Assembly (NCBI GenBank): GCA_016926915.1
Contig: JAFGNR010000228.1
Coordinates: forward strand, 1 to 40,347
Source of the DNA: Anaerolineae bacterium
GTDB taxonomy: Bacteria > Chloroflexota > Anaerolineae > B4-G1 > SLSP01
Reading direction: 5' to 3'
DNA length: 40,347 bases
In this document: piece by piece, positions 1 through 6,932 of the stretch
Numbering within the stretch: the first letter of the stretch is position 1
Layout of the letters: each line of letters begins with the position of its first letter
Program-made: the position numbers and the translations under genes
Notes under the pieces: model-generated
What the model was told of the DNA's origin: nothing
What the model saw: only the letters and a program-made list of their open reading frames with translations
Database searches by the model: none

Positions 1-600
1 CGCGAGCGGTCGGTGCTGGACATCGGCGCGGCGTTCTGGTTGGGCTTCGGTAAGTCGTCTGGCGGACCGGTGGAGTTGCAGGTGCTGAGCGAAGAGGTCG
101 CGCTCGCGGATCGTTGGATCGGCTACGCGGAGCCAGGCACGTTGGTGCGGACCAATCCGGCCGGCAAGCCGACGTTGTTCGGCGACATCGCGGGGACGTT
201 GGAAGGACGGATTGCGGCCATTCTGCTGCTGCTGAAGCAGGGGCGGCGCGAGGAGCTCATGTTGGAGGTGCAGAACGCGGTCAAGGCTGCGACGCGGAGT
301 TATGCGCGGGGTGGCCAGTACGCGGGGCATGTCTGGCGCGCGATCTGGCAGGGCGCGGCGCAGCGGTTGGGGCCGATCGGACGGCAAACCAGGCCGGTGC
401 GTTGGGTGCTCGATCCGGTGGCGGAGCATTGCCGGCAATGTCAGGAGTTTGGAGCCGATCCTCCAGGGCGAACGTATCCATCGTGGGATGCGCTGCTGTC
501 GTTCACGGGTGGCATTCTGCCGGGCTTCGGGACCGACTGCAACGGTAACTGTCGGTGTCACGTCGAGGTCGAGAACGGCGATGTGTGGGGGTGGCTATGA
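1..600 (+). CDS. Phage minor head protein, Mu gpF-like (5' end outside window)
   Basis: The reading frame is open from base 1, so the gene starts upstream of the window; a GTG at 13 is only an internal candidate. The visible 199 residues end in a Cys-rich segment (HCRQCQEF, then DCNGNCRCHVEV about 40 residues later). This pattern closes Mu gpF/SPP1 gp7-type head morphogenesis proteins, which sit at the portal and take part in early capsid assembly. The stop overlaps the next start (ATGA at 597), which implies translational coupling. Position before protease, decoration and capsid genes supports a head role. The family call rests on the C-terminal motif and context; the portal that would confirm it is not visible. 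Confidence 0.6.
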   Translation, partial: RERSVLDIGAAFWLGFGKSSGGPVELQVLSEEVALADRWIGYAEPGTLVRTNPAGKPTLFGDIAGTLEGRIAAILLLLKQGRREELMLEVQNAVKAATRSYARGGQYAGHVWRAIWQGAAQRLGPIGRQTRPVRWVLDPVAEHCRQCQEFGADPPGRTYPSWDALLSFTGGILPGFGTDCNGNCRCHVEVENGDVWGWL

Positions 601-803
601 GTGATATGAGTGAGCGGAAGACGTTTCTGCTGCAGGTGCCTCGCGATGCCAGTGCATTCCTGAATCGTGTTCTCGCACTGCCGGCCGGGATTCACACGAT
701 CACGTTGGTGAAATCTGACAGCGGTGCGGCGGGGTTGGTCGGCTGGACTGTGGTCGAGGGGCGGCTGGAGATGGCGCGGCCTCGGGAACAGGAAAGCGGT
801 TGA
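597..803 (+). CDS. Small hypothetical phage protein (68 aa)
   Basis: The start at 597 is chosen because ATGA overlaps the stop of the preceding head gene; an upstream ATG in the same frame at 555 would force a 46-bp overlap. The protein begins MSDMSERKTFLLQVPRDASAF and has no signal peptide, membrane segment or motif that I recognise. Its last codons overlap the -35 element of the promoter proposed at 800–829. It may be a small head accessory protein, but only position supports that. Confidence 0.55.
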   Translation: MSDMSERKTFLLQVPRDASAFLNRVLALPAGIHTITLVKSDSGAAGLVGWTVVEGRLEMARPREQESG

Positions 804-829
804 CTGTGGTCATTTCTGACGTCTATACA
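800..829 (+). promoter_or_regulatory. Sigma-70-type promoter inside the late operon
   Basis: TTGACT (800–805) and TATACA (824–829) are separated by 18 bases, which fits a housekeeping sigma-70 promoter with transcription starting near 836. It lies at the end of a small head gene and ahead of a 244-base gap rich in hairpins. It would give the 1048–2880 cassette, or a short RNA, transcription independent of the late promoter, possibly in the lysogen. Inferred from sequence only. Confidence 0.5.
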
Positions 830-835
830 GGCAGA

Positions 836-1020
836 ACGTTTGTGCTAAACTGATGGTGTAGCTCCTGCCGCGGGCCTGGCGTAGGCTTTCACGAGTTTGC
901 GCCAGGCAACCGGGCGGGAGAGGCCCAGGAACGATATATTTTTGTCCGCTTGCGGACATTCTTTTGGGAGACACGGGCCGGTGCTGCGAGGTTGCAGTGC
1001 CGGGCCCGTGTCGTGTTTTA
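836..1020 (+). ncRNA. Candidate structured leader or small RNA, about 185 nt
   Basis: This is the only long gene-free gap in the late operon. From the predicted start near 836 it can fold into three helices. The first is a two-tier stem: CTCCTGCC (862–869) with GGCGGGAG (913–920), enclosing GCCTGGCG (874–881) with CGCCAGGC (900–907). The second is a small hairpin, TGTCCG-CTTG-CGGACA (943–958). The third is a long hairpin at 970–1012 followed by GTGTTTTA. I do not recognise a known RNA family. It could be a free small RNA ended by the last hairpin, or a leader controlling the gene at 1048. No convincing ORF lies here. Confidence 0.45.
970..1020 (+). terminator. Long hairpin with weak U tail, possible attenuator
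   Basis: GACACGGGCC (970–979) pairs with GGCCCGTGTC (1003–1012). Inside it GGTGCTGC (980–987) pairs with GCAGTGCC (994–1001) using G-U pairs, which leaves a six-base loop and one bulged G. The tail GTGTTTTA is a weak U tract. It sits 28 bases before the next ATG, so it may end the upstream RNA or attenuate the downstream genes. Confidence 0.5.
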
Positions 1021-1047
1021 GAAGTTTTTCAAACATAGGGAGTTATC

Positions 1048-1440
1048 ATGCCAGGTCGCAAGCGGTTGGCGGTGGGTGATGGTGAGTATGCTGATGCGGT
1101 CGCTATCGCAGGGGCAGAGTTATCTACGGTGAATGGGGAAATCGCCAACGGGGCGAAAGTGAGCGGGGCAATCGATTGCGGTGTTGGGCAGGTCCCGGGC
1201 AGGATCGACATCCCGGCGCTAAATGGCGACTACACGCTCACGTTCGACGTTTCTACGGACGGCTTGACGTGGAAGAGCCTGGTTGATGAAAACGGCGAGA
1301 TCTCATTCTCCGACTTGGACGAAGATCAGTCGCTGGTGCTCAAGCCTTCCACCTGGGCCACAGTGCGCTATTTCCGCATCAAGGTTCCGACCGACCAGAC
1401 CGCGAGCCGCACTTTCGTGATCACGACCAGGGCCGTGTGA
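1048..1440 (+). CDS. Hypothetical beta-rich protein in inserted cassette (130 aa)
   Basis: The ATG at 1048 follows a GGAG at 1039–1042. The protein (MPGRKRLAVGDGEYADAV...) has alternating polar and hydrophobic residues typical of a beta-sandwich, with no signal peptide. The stretch from about residue 55 (YTLTFDVSTDGLTWKSLVD) resembles discoidin/F5-8C-like folds, but I cannot assign a family. It lies between the gpF-like head gene and the protease, where related phages usually have no such gene. A virion decoration or glycan-binding role is possible and is an inference. Confidence 0.6.
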   Translation: MPGRKRLAVGDGEYADAVAIAGAELSTVNGEIANGAKVSGAIDCGVGQVPGRIDIPALNGDYTLTFDVSTDGLTWKSLVDENGEISFSDLDEDQSLVLKPSTWATVRYFRIKVPTDQTASRTFVITTRAV

Positions 1441-1441
1441 C

Positions 1442-2089
1442 ATGGGGCTATCTCCAGCGCTCATTTTTGACGAGCCTGCGGCCGCGACTCCCTGGTGGCT
1501 CGCTGATGGTGAGACGCCTTTGATTGCGTATCAACCTAAAGGAGCGGCAAGCAAGGCGGCGTCTCTGATTAACTTGGCGAATCCTGGCACCTATAACGGT
1601 GTTGAGATTGGCTCATTGGTGTGGGATGCCGCAAGCGGATGGACCGGAACCGCGGCGGATTCTGATTCAGTGGTCGATACCGGACTGGTTTGGACCGCTA
1701 ACTATATGATGTTTATCCAGTTTTCGAACTGGACAAGCACCGGGAATCTGGTTGGAGTACAAGGGGGTACAAGCCAGTATGTTTTTCTGGCCTCTTACTC
1801 TGGGCCAACGTTTTACTACTGCAATGGCGGCACAAGTTTTAAGACGGGGACAGTAGCATCGGCGGGTAACTACGCAATGGGCGGCGGAAATGCGTACTAT
1901 AACGGTGTTCCTGATGCGTCTGGATTAGGTGGAACGATGCCCCTGCTCTCTCTCTCTATTTTGGGGAAAAAGATGGCTGGTGTATACGATGACTGTGCTA
2001 CTGCAAGCGTGCAGGCGTTTGCAGTATATTCAGGAGTTTTGTCTGGCGCAACGATTGCGTCAATCGCGACCCGGATGGCAGCGTTATGA
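1442..2089 (+). CDS. LamG-like (concanavalin-type) putative carbohydrate-binding protein
   Basis: The gene starts one base after the preceding stop. The 215 residues (MGLSPALIFDEPAAATPWW...) have the rhythm of a LamG/concanavalin jelly roll: 'W..ANYMMFIQFSNW' near residue 85, several Gly-Tyr strands, and a 'VQAFAVYSGVLSGATIASI' end typical of LamG_3-type domains on phage or cell-surface proteins. No signal peptide is visible. It overlaps the following lipoprotein gene by 4 bases, so the two are probably co-translated. Glycan binding is inferred from fold resemblance only. Confidence 0.55.
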   Translation: MGLSPALIFDEPAAATPWWLADGETPLIAYQPKGAASKAASLINLANPGTYNGVEIGSLVWDAASGWTGTAADSDSVVDTGLVWTANYMMFIQFSNWTSTGNLVGVQGGTSQYVFLASYSGPTFYYCNGGTSFKTGTVASAGNYAMGGGNAYYNGVPDASGLGGTMPLLSLSILGKKMAGVYDDCATASVQAFAVYSGVLSGATIASIATRMAAL

Positions 2090-2880
2090 GACGACTTGTT
2101 GTCGTGCTTGTCATACTCTTGATTCTTTCGGCCTGCCGGGCGAGAGAGGTTGAGAGTCTCTATTTGCCCCTTGTAACTTCGGTGCGAATCGAGAAGGCGG
2201 GTATTGGCAGCGATGTGGCGTTACAGCAATGTGGCGATACAGCATATTTCCATGCTGTTTGGTGGTACAACTGGTCGCCACACGCGTTAACCTCAGCACA
2301 TGAGGAGTGTGGGGAGTTTATCCCCATGCTGTTTAGTGTGGGTGATAAATACCATGTACCAGATGACGCTGACAAGCTGTTGGTTTTGAACGAATGTGAC
2401 TGGTGGCAACAGTGCAACATGACGCCGCAAGCAGCAGCGGAGTTCATGCACTGGATCGTTGAGCGCTATCCGCAGTATGACTTGATCGGACCGGCAGCCA
2501 CTGATCGTGAGAGCGGTTGGGAATGGATACAAGAGTTCGGGCGGATATATCGGCGGATGTGCGGAGAGTGGCCTCCCGTTGAGGCTGTGGCGGTGCATTG
2601 CTATTTAGGGACGGCTGAGGCATGCATCCAGCATACGGAGCGTTACATTGATCTGGCTAGGGACTGGGGTGCGGACGGCGTCTGGGTTACGGAATGGCAG
2701 ATGCCGAGCATTGCAGAAGCGCAGGAGGTCCGTAGCTGGCTGGACAATGAACCAGAGGTATTGCGTTGGGCATACTTTGCTGCTAGAAGTTCCTGGGGTG
2801 ACACGTCCAAGCATCTGATTTCACCGCAGGGTTATGAGACCACGTTCGGGACCTGGTTCTCCGAGAGCGGGTTGCCATGA
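2086..2880 (+). CDS. Lipoprotein with Asl1/GH128-like glycosyl hydrolase domain
   Basis: A classical lipoprotein signal opens the protein: a positive N-terminus, a hydrophobic stretch and the lipobox LSAC with Cys17. The remainder matches the order of motifs in Asl1/GH128-like TIM-barrel hydrolases: LLVLNEC with Glu103 (acid/base position), MTPQAAAEF, LIGPAATD, GWEWIQEF, VEAVAVHCY and VWVTEW with Glu203 (nucleophile position). In that family the first motif is usually NEP; here Pro is replaced by Cys. The protein would be anchored outside the cytoplasmic membrane of the infected or lysogenic cell, acting on cell-surface glycan. Substrate is unknown. A lipoprotein enzyme among head genes suggests a lysogenic-conversion gene ('moron'). 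Confidence 0.65.
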   Translation: MRRLVVVLVILLILSACRAREVESLYLPLVTSVRIEKAGIGSDVALQQCGDTAYFHAVWWYNWSPHALTSAHEECGEFIPMLFSVGDKYHVPDDADKLLVLNECDWWQQCNMTPQAAAEFMHWIVERYPQYDLIGPAATDRESGWEWIQEFGRIYRRMCGEWPPVEAVAVHCYLGTAEACIQHTERYIDLARDWGADGVWVTEWQMPSIAEAQEVRSWLDNEPEVLRWAYFAARSSWGDTSKHLISPQGYETTFGTWFSESGLP

Positions 2881-4280
2881 AAGAGGGGTCCGGGATGCCA
2901 GACTTTATAGACCACAGAGACGACGCGTTCCACGTGACTTTGTTTGGTGATGCTGCAGTTGCGAGGCGAGCACTGTTCGGTGAGCCGGTGCTGATCATGC
3001 CATTAGGCACGTTTCATCGTGGAGGTGAAACGCGGACAGTGGATGAGGCTGTGGTGGCTGAGTTTGTTGACAACTTTGTACATCGTCGTGAGCGTGGCAT
3101 TCGTCGAGACAGGCTGGCTGTTGATATCAACCACGAGGGCGGCGCAGTTGGATGGTACACGGATGTGCTGCAGATGCCTGAGGGCCTGGGGGCCCGGTTC
3201 TCCTGGACGCGGCGAGGGCGCGAAGCTTTGGAAGCTGGTGAGTATGCATATTTCTCGCCGACAGTCTATTGGGCGGTGTGTGACCGGGTCACCGGAGAGA
3301 TCGTCCAGAATCAGTTGGCCGGCGGCGCGTTGACCAATTATCCCTTCTTTGGAGAGGATACGGCGCTTTATGCACAGACCAGACAGGTTTGGTACGCGGC
3401 AACGAGTGAAGACGAGTATCCAGTGAGTGCGTACTTGCTGGTTGAAAATTACAACGATCCAAGAACTTGGAATTTGCGGGTGTTGTCGTGGGAGGGGGGC
3501 GCATTGCGACCAGACCACGATTTGTTGGAAGTGGCTCGCGGGGCGCTGGCACGCTACGCGGGGCAGTTTTCGGAGTCGCAGCTGGCATATGCGCAGCAGC
3601 GGCTAGAGCAACTCTTTTCCCAAGTCAAAGAGGGAGGTCATATGAATAGGAACGGGGAAGGACAAGAAGGCGGCGATCTGCTGCGCGGGGTACGCGAGTT
3701 TTTCTCGCAGTTGGGACGAGCTGCAGGCAGTGAGACGCCGGCGACCGGGCCGGGTGTTGATCCGGAAGCCTTCAGCAATCTGCAGGCCGCCGTTACCATG
3801 ATGCAGGAGCAGATGGGAGTGCAGGCCAACGAGATCCAGATGCTGACGGGCGAACGGGACACCTACCGGTCGCAGGTCGAGACGCTGCAAGCGCAGCTGG
3901 GCGATGTGCAAAACGCCCGGTCTGCGGAGCGTTTCGCGGTGATGGCCGAGGGGTTTGCGCATCTTCCAGTGCAGTTGAGCAATTTGGCATCTCAGCTGCA
4001 GTGGTTGTATGAGCAGGACACTTCGGATGGCGGCCAGCACGTGCAGTTCTTCATGGACTTGCTGCGGAGTGCTGATACGCAGTTCGCCGAGGCTTTCGCG
4101 CAGCGGGGCCATCCTCGCGGACAAGCCGCCAGTGTGATGGCGCAGGTTGAGTCTCTGGTTGCGAAGTACCAGCAGGAGCATCCGAACAGCACTCACGATG
4201 ACGCTTTGAGCGTGGTCTTCCGCGCGAATCCGGCGCTCTACCAGCAGTACACGCAGGACATTGTGGGGGGTGAGCGATGA
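2877..4280 (+). CDS. Capsid maturation protease with scaffold domain, Mu gpI-like
   Basis: The N-terminal 170 residues carry the Mu protein I pattern: VLIMPLGTFHRGG, RLAVDINHEGGAVGWYTDV, LGARFSWTRRGREALEAGEYAYFSPTVYW. The DINHE-type segment supplies the His expected in these serine proteases. From about residue 255 the protein becomes a scaffold: a flexible segment, a coiled coil around residues 310–345 (MMQEQMGVQANEIQMLTGER), and an acidic/helical tail. The start at 2877 overlaps the previous stop (ATGA); an ATG at 2895 with AAAGAGGGG upstream is an equally good start. The protease would trim the scaffold after shell assembly. Confidence 0.75.
   Translation: MKEGSGMPDFIDHRDDAFHVTLFGDAAVARRALFGEPVLIMPLGTFHRGGETRTVDEAVVAEFVDNFVHRRERGIRRDRLAVDINHEGGAVGWYTDVLQMPEGLGARFSWTRRGREALEAGEYAYFSPTVYWAVCDRVTGEIVQNQLAGGALTNYPFFGEDTALYAQTRQVWYAATSEDEYPVSAYLLVENYNDPRTWNLRVLSWEGGALRPDHDLLEVARGALARYAGQFSESQLAYAQQRLEQLFSQVKEGGHMNRNGEGQEGGDLLRGVREFFSQLGRAAGSETPATGPGVDPEAFSNLQAAVTMMQEQMGVQANEIQMLTGERDTYRSQVETLQAQLGDVQNARSAERFAVMAEGFAHLPVQLSNLASQLQWLYEQDTSDGGQHVQFFMDLLRSADTQFAEAFAQRGHPRGQAASVMAQVESLVAKYQQEHPNSTHDDALSVVFRANPALYQQYTQDIVGGER
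3642..4280 (+). CDS. Internal in-frame scaffold product (Mu gpZ-like)
   Basis: An ATG at 3642, codon 256 of the protease gene, is preceded by GGGAGG at 3632–3637. The capsid-proximal gene at 5689 has the same spacing to its SD. Translation from it gives a 212-residue protein containing only the linker, the coiled coil and the C-terminal helices, that is, the scaffold without the protease. Mu makes its scaffold Z in this way from within gene I. The internal SD is seen; the separate product is inferred. Confidence 0.55.
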   Translation: MNRNGEGQEGGDLLRGVREFFSQLGRAAGSETPATGPGVDPEAFSNLQAAVTMMQEQMGVQANEIQMLTGERDTYRSQVETLQAQLGDVQNARSAERFAVMAEGFAHLPVQLSNLASQLQWLYEQDTSDGGQHVQFFMDLLRSADTQFAEAFAQRGHPRGQAASVMAQVESLVAKYQQEHPNSTHDDALSVVFRANPALYQQYTQDIVGGER

Positions 4281-4675
4281 CTGCGGTACCACACGGTGCG
4301 GAAATTCGGTTGGGGGTTGAGTCCGGAGAGGACCTGACCGGCGAACAGTTCAAGTTCGTGAAGAAGAATTCATCTGGCAAGCTGGTCAAGATCGCGGCGG
4401 CGACGGACAAGCCGTTCGGCGTCCTCCAGGATAACGACGTGGTATCCGGGCGCATCGGCGAGGTGGTTATTCTGGGGCCGACGTATCTGTCGGCAAACGG
4501 CCAGATCTCGGAAGACGATCTGGTCGGTCCATCGGCTGACGGCCAGGCTGACCCCAAGGTGCCCGGCACGGATACGACGGAATACGTCGCAGGACGCGCG
4601 CTGGAGGCGGCCACGGCTGCCAGCCAGCAAATCATCGCGGTTGTCAACTGCATTACGCCCCATCGGGCAGCTTAG
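4277..4675 (+). CDS. Capsid decoration/cement protein, DUF2190-like
   Basis: The 132-residue protein has the DUF2190 layout: an N-terminal 'GEDLTGEQFKFVKKNSSGKLV' strand pair, 'DKPFGVLQDNDVVSGRIGEVVILGPTYL', then a Gly/Asp-rich stretch and 'YVAGRALEAATAASQQIIAVVN'. Proteins of this type bind the outside of mature capsids and stabilise them. It overlaps the protease/scaffold gene by 4 bases and lies just before the major capsid gene, the usual place for a cement protein. Confidence 0.65.
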   Translation: MTAVPHGAEIRLGVESGEDLTGEQFKFVKKNSSGKLVKIAAATDKPFGVLQDNDVVSGRIGEVVILGPTYLSANGQISEDDLVGPSADGQADPKVPGTDTTEYVAGRALEAATAASQQIIAVVNCITPHRAA

Positions 4676-4687
4676 AGGAGGTGAACC

Positions 4688-5680
4688 ATGCCTACTGATC
4701 AGCCTGGTTCTGGTGACGTTCATGTTGACGCTTTGCTGACCAATATGTCGGTCAAGTACAAGAACCTGATTTACATCGCGCGTTCGCTGGCACCCATGGT
4801 GCTGGTGAAAAAGCGTTCGGACATCGTTCCTAAATACGACAAGTCGAACTGGGCACGCGATGAGGCCAAGGAGACCAGCGAGCGCGAGCCGCCGCCTGTC
4901 ATCGGCTACAGCGTCGACACGACGGACAACTACTACTGTCGTGAATACTCTGTGGGTCATTTCGTGGGTGATGCTCGCAAGGCCAACACAGACGCGCCAT
5001 TTGACGCTGACCGTGATGGGATGGAGTTCGTGGTCGATAAGCTCGAAATGAGAAACGAGCGCATGTTTGTGAGTAAGTTCTGGAAAACCGGCGTGTGGGG
5101 TTCTGACGAAATCGGGGGTACCAACTTTACCAAGTGGAGCGTCTATGGCTCCTCCAATCCCGTCATAGATTTACGCGCCGCGATGCGCACTGTGCGACGC
5201 GGTTTGCTAGGCCGAAACGCCAACGTATTGACGCTAGGTGATCTTACCTTCGATATCATCGCTGACCATCCACAACTACTGGAGCGCATTAAATACTCCG
5301 GCAGTAATGACAAACCGGCAATGGTCACCAAGGCTATGATTGCTGCGCTCCTGGGTTTGGAGCGTGTCGAGGTGGGTGTTTCCGTCTACACGGCCAGTGC
5401 ACGGGGTACGGCTGAGGGCGATGTAGTTTATACGCCCAACTGGGATGATGACGCCTTACTCATGTATGTGCCACCGCGACCAGGTCTCGGCGTTCCTGCT
5501 GCGGCCTACACCTTTGTGTGGCAGACGGCTTTTGGCGGCCCGCGTTTCATTAAGCGACGGCGTGACCCCCTCAGCGATAAGGGCGAGTTGATTGAGGGTT
5601 TCGAATACTTCGACCAGCATGTAATCGCTGCTTCTGCCGGGGTCTTCTTCTCTGACGCGGTCGACGCGATTGAAGCTTAG
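4688..5680 (+). CDS. Major capsid protein
   Basis: The 330-residue protein follows the protease/scaffold and decoration genes and has one of the best SD sites in the window (AGGAGG, 4676–4681, before ATG 4688), as expected for the most abundant virion protein. It has no signal peptide. It contains 'SLAPMVLVKKRSDIVPKYDKSNW' near residues 37–60, an RNERMFVSKFW helix and a C-terminal 'RPGLGVPAAAYTFVWQTAFGG' strand region, as in capsid proteins of phages with gpI-like proteases. Identity rests on position, size and this general pattern. Confidence 0.75.
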   Translation: MPTDQPGSGDVHVDALLTNMSVKYKNLIYIARSLAPMVLVKKRSDIVPKYDKSNWARDEAKETSEREPPPVIGYSVDTTDNYYCREYSVGHFVGDARKANTDAPFDADRDGMEFVVDKLEMRNERMFVSKFWKTGVWGSDEIGGTNFTKWSVYGSSNPVIDLRAAMRTVRRGLLGRNANVLTLGDLTFDIIADHPQLLERIKYSGSNDKPAMVTKAMIAALLGLERVEVGVSVYTASARGTAEGDVVYTPNWDDDALLMYVPPRPGLGVPAAAYTFVWQTAFGGPRFIKRRRDPLSDKGELIEGFEYFDQHVIAASAGVFFSDAVDAIEA

Positions 5681-5688
5681 GAGGTACC

Positions 5689-6012
5689 ATGCCTAATCAG
5701 TACGTAGTGGCATCGCGATCCTTTCAATACGCGCCGGATATGCGCGTCTCGCGGGGACAGGTCTTCAATCTCAAAGGCCTGATAAACGATCCGCTCTTGC
5801 TCAAGTACGGGCATGTGCGGCAGTACGAAGGCACGGCGGAAAGCGTGAAAAAGTTGCCGACGTGCTTGGTGTGTGGCGCGGTTTTCGAGTATGAGTACCT
5901 GCGGGACCGGCATGCTGAGGTTCACGAGATGTCGGCTGCGGAGCGCAAAGAGGCTCAGCGTCAGCGGGCCCATCGAAGCTATGAGCGACGTGTGCTCCAG
6001 GTAGGAGACTGA
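5689..6012 (+). CDS. Head-associated small protein with C2H2-type zinc finger motif
   Basis: It starts 9 bases after the capsid gene with SD GGAGG four bases before the ATG. The first 60 residues are beta-rich (MPNQYVVASRSFQYAPDMRV). Residues 59–79 read C-L-V-C, twelve residues, H-A-E-V-H, which is the canonical C-X2-C-X12-H-X3-H spacing of a classical zinc finger; a basic helix follows (KEAQRQRAHRSYERR). The combination could bind DNA or stabilise a small fold at the head completion site. No family is recognised. Confidence 0.6.
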   Translation: MPNQYVVASRSFQYAPDMRVSRGQVFNLKGLINDPLLLKYGHVRQYEGTAESVKKLPTCLVCGAVFEYEYLRDRHAEVHEMSAAERKEAQRQRAHRSYERRVLQVGD

Positions 6013-6016
6013 CCGA

Positions 6017-6580
6017 ATGGCGTTGACGAATCTGCAGCGCGTGCGTTTGGCCATCGCGGACCGGTTGCGGTTGGTGCTTAACGAGCACTTGGGCACCGGC
6101 GATGGGACCACGCTTCATTTCCAGATGGGTCTGTTTCCGGTTTTGGATGAGACGGACGCGCTGCAGGTCGATGGCGTCGCGCAGGTGCGTGACACGGATT
6201 ACACCATCGAGAACGACGTGGGGCTGGTGACGTTTGCGGCGGCTCCGGCCGATGGCGCGGCGGTGCGGGCGACGTATCGCTGGGCTTCGTTCTCTGATGA
6301 CGAGTTGAACGATCTGCTCAGCGAATACGGCACGGTGAACGCTGCGGCGGCAGCAGCCTTGCGTTGGCTGCTGGCGGATACGGAGCGGTTCATCAAATAC
6401 ACGTTTGGGCAAGAGTCGGTCGACCGGACGGCGGCTCGCAAACAGATCGCGGGGCTGTTGGCCCTTTTGGAGCGGCGGGCTTCGAAGGCGGTGGGCCTGG
6501 TCAAGGCGACGAACGATGACCGGGAAGCGCTCATGTACCCGTTCATCGAGCAGCCGGAGGATTTGGACGATGACGTATAA
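6017..6580 (+). CDS. Head-tail connector-like protein with GDGTT beta module
   Basis: The protein starts with an amphipathic helix (LQRVRLAIADRLRLVLNEHL). Residues 28–88 then form a beta module beginning GDGTTLHFQ and ending VTFAAAPADGAAVRATYRW. A helical part (DDELNDLLSEYGTVNAAAAAALRWLLADTER) resembles the helices of head-tail connector proteins (gp15/gp6 type). It lies between capsid and neck genes. The same beta module closes the tail tube protein at 7890–8714. Connector role is inferred from position and the helical part. Confidence 0.55.
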   Translation: MALTNLQRVRLAIADRLRLVLNEHLGTGDGTTLHFQMGLFPVLDETDALQVDGVAQVRDTDYTIENDVGLVTFAAAPADGAAVRATYRWASFSDDELNDLLSEYGTVNAAAAAALRWLLADTERFIKYTFGQESVDRTAARKQIAGLLALLERRASKAVGLVKATNDDREALMYPFIEQPEDLDDDV

Positions 6581-6899
6581 CGGCCGGCTGGATCAGCGAG
6601 TGTTGCGGTGTGGCACCGATTCCGTTGTCGGGGAGCGATTCGCCTTGATCGAGGTCTGGCGGGGTGAGTCGCTGGTGACGCGGTTTCGCGGTCGCCATGC
6701 CGGAGTGAGCCGGTCAGCGTCGTTTCGAGAGTCGGTGCAGGGTCTGGCGGGGGAGGTGCACGAGGTGTTCGTGGCACCGCGGGGCGCCGACGTACGCACA
6801 GAAGACGAGCTGTGGTTAGGCGAGCGTCGCTATCGAGTGGTGCTTGTCGATCCGCAGCCAGGCGGTGCCCTGCAGGTTCTGGTTCAGAATCTCCAGTGA
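6570..6899 (+). CDS. Neck / head-tail joining protein
   Basis: ATG 6570 is chosen as the start; the frame is open upstream but there it is a shadow of the preceding gene. The 109 residues (MTYNGRLDQRVLRCGTDSVV...) are strand-rich with a C-terminal 'DELWLGERRYRVVLVDPQPGGALQVLVQNL' typical of small head-tail joining or stopper proteins, which carry an OB-like beta barrel. The start overlaps the previous gene by 11 bases. The match is to general character and to gene order (connector, joining protein, terminator, tube). Confidence 0.5.
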   Translation: MTYNGRLDQRVLRCGTDSVVGERFALIEVWRGESLVTRFRGRHAGVSRSASFRESVQGLAGEVHEVFVAPRGADVRTEDELWLGERRYRVVLVDPQPGGALQVLVQNLQ

Positions 6900-6932
6900 T
6901 GGAGTTACATACTTAAGTAAGAGGGAGGTTTC

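Noticed and set aside
897-1079. Open frames on both strands across 845–1079
   Set aside because: They cover the hairpin-rich gap, have no SD, and their proteins look like shadow translations of GC-rich structured DNA.
5677-6412. Long minus-strand frames opposite the head genes
   Set aside because: Shadows of the GC-rich plus-strand genes at 5689–6580; no SD and no sensible protein.
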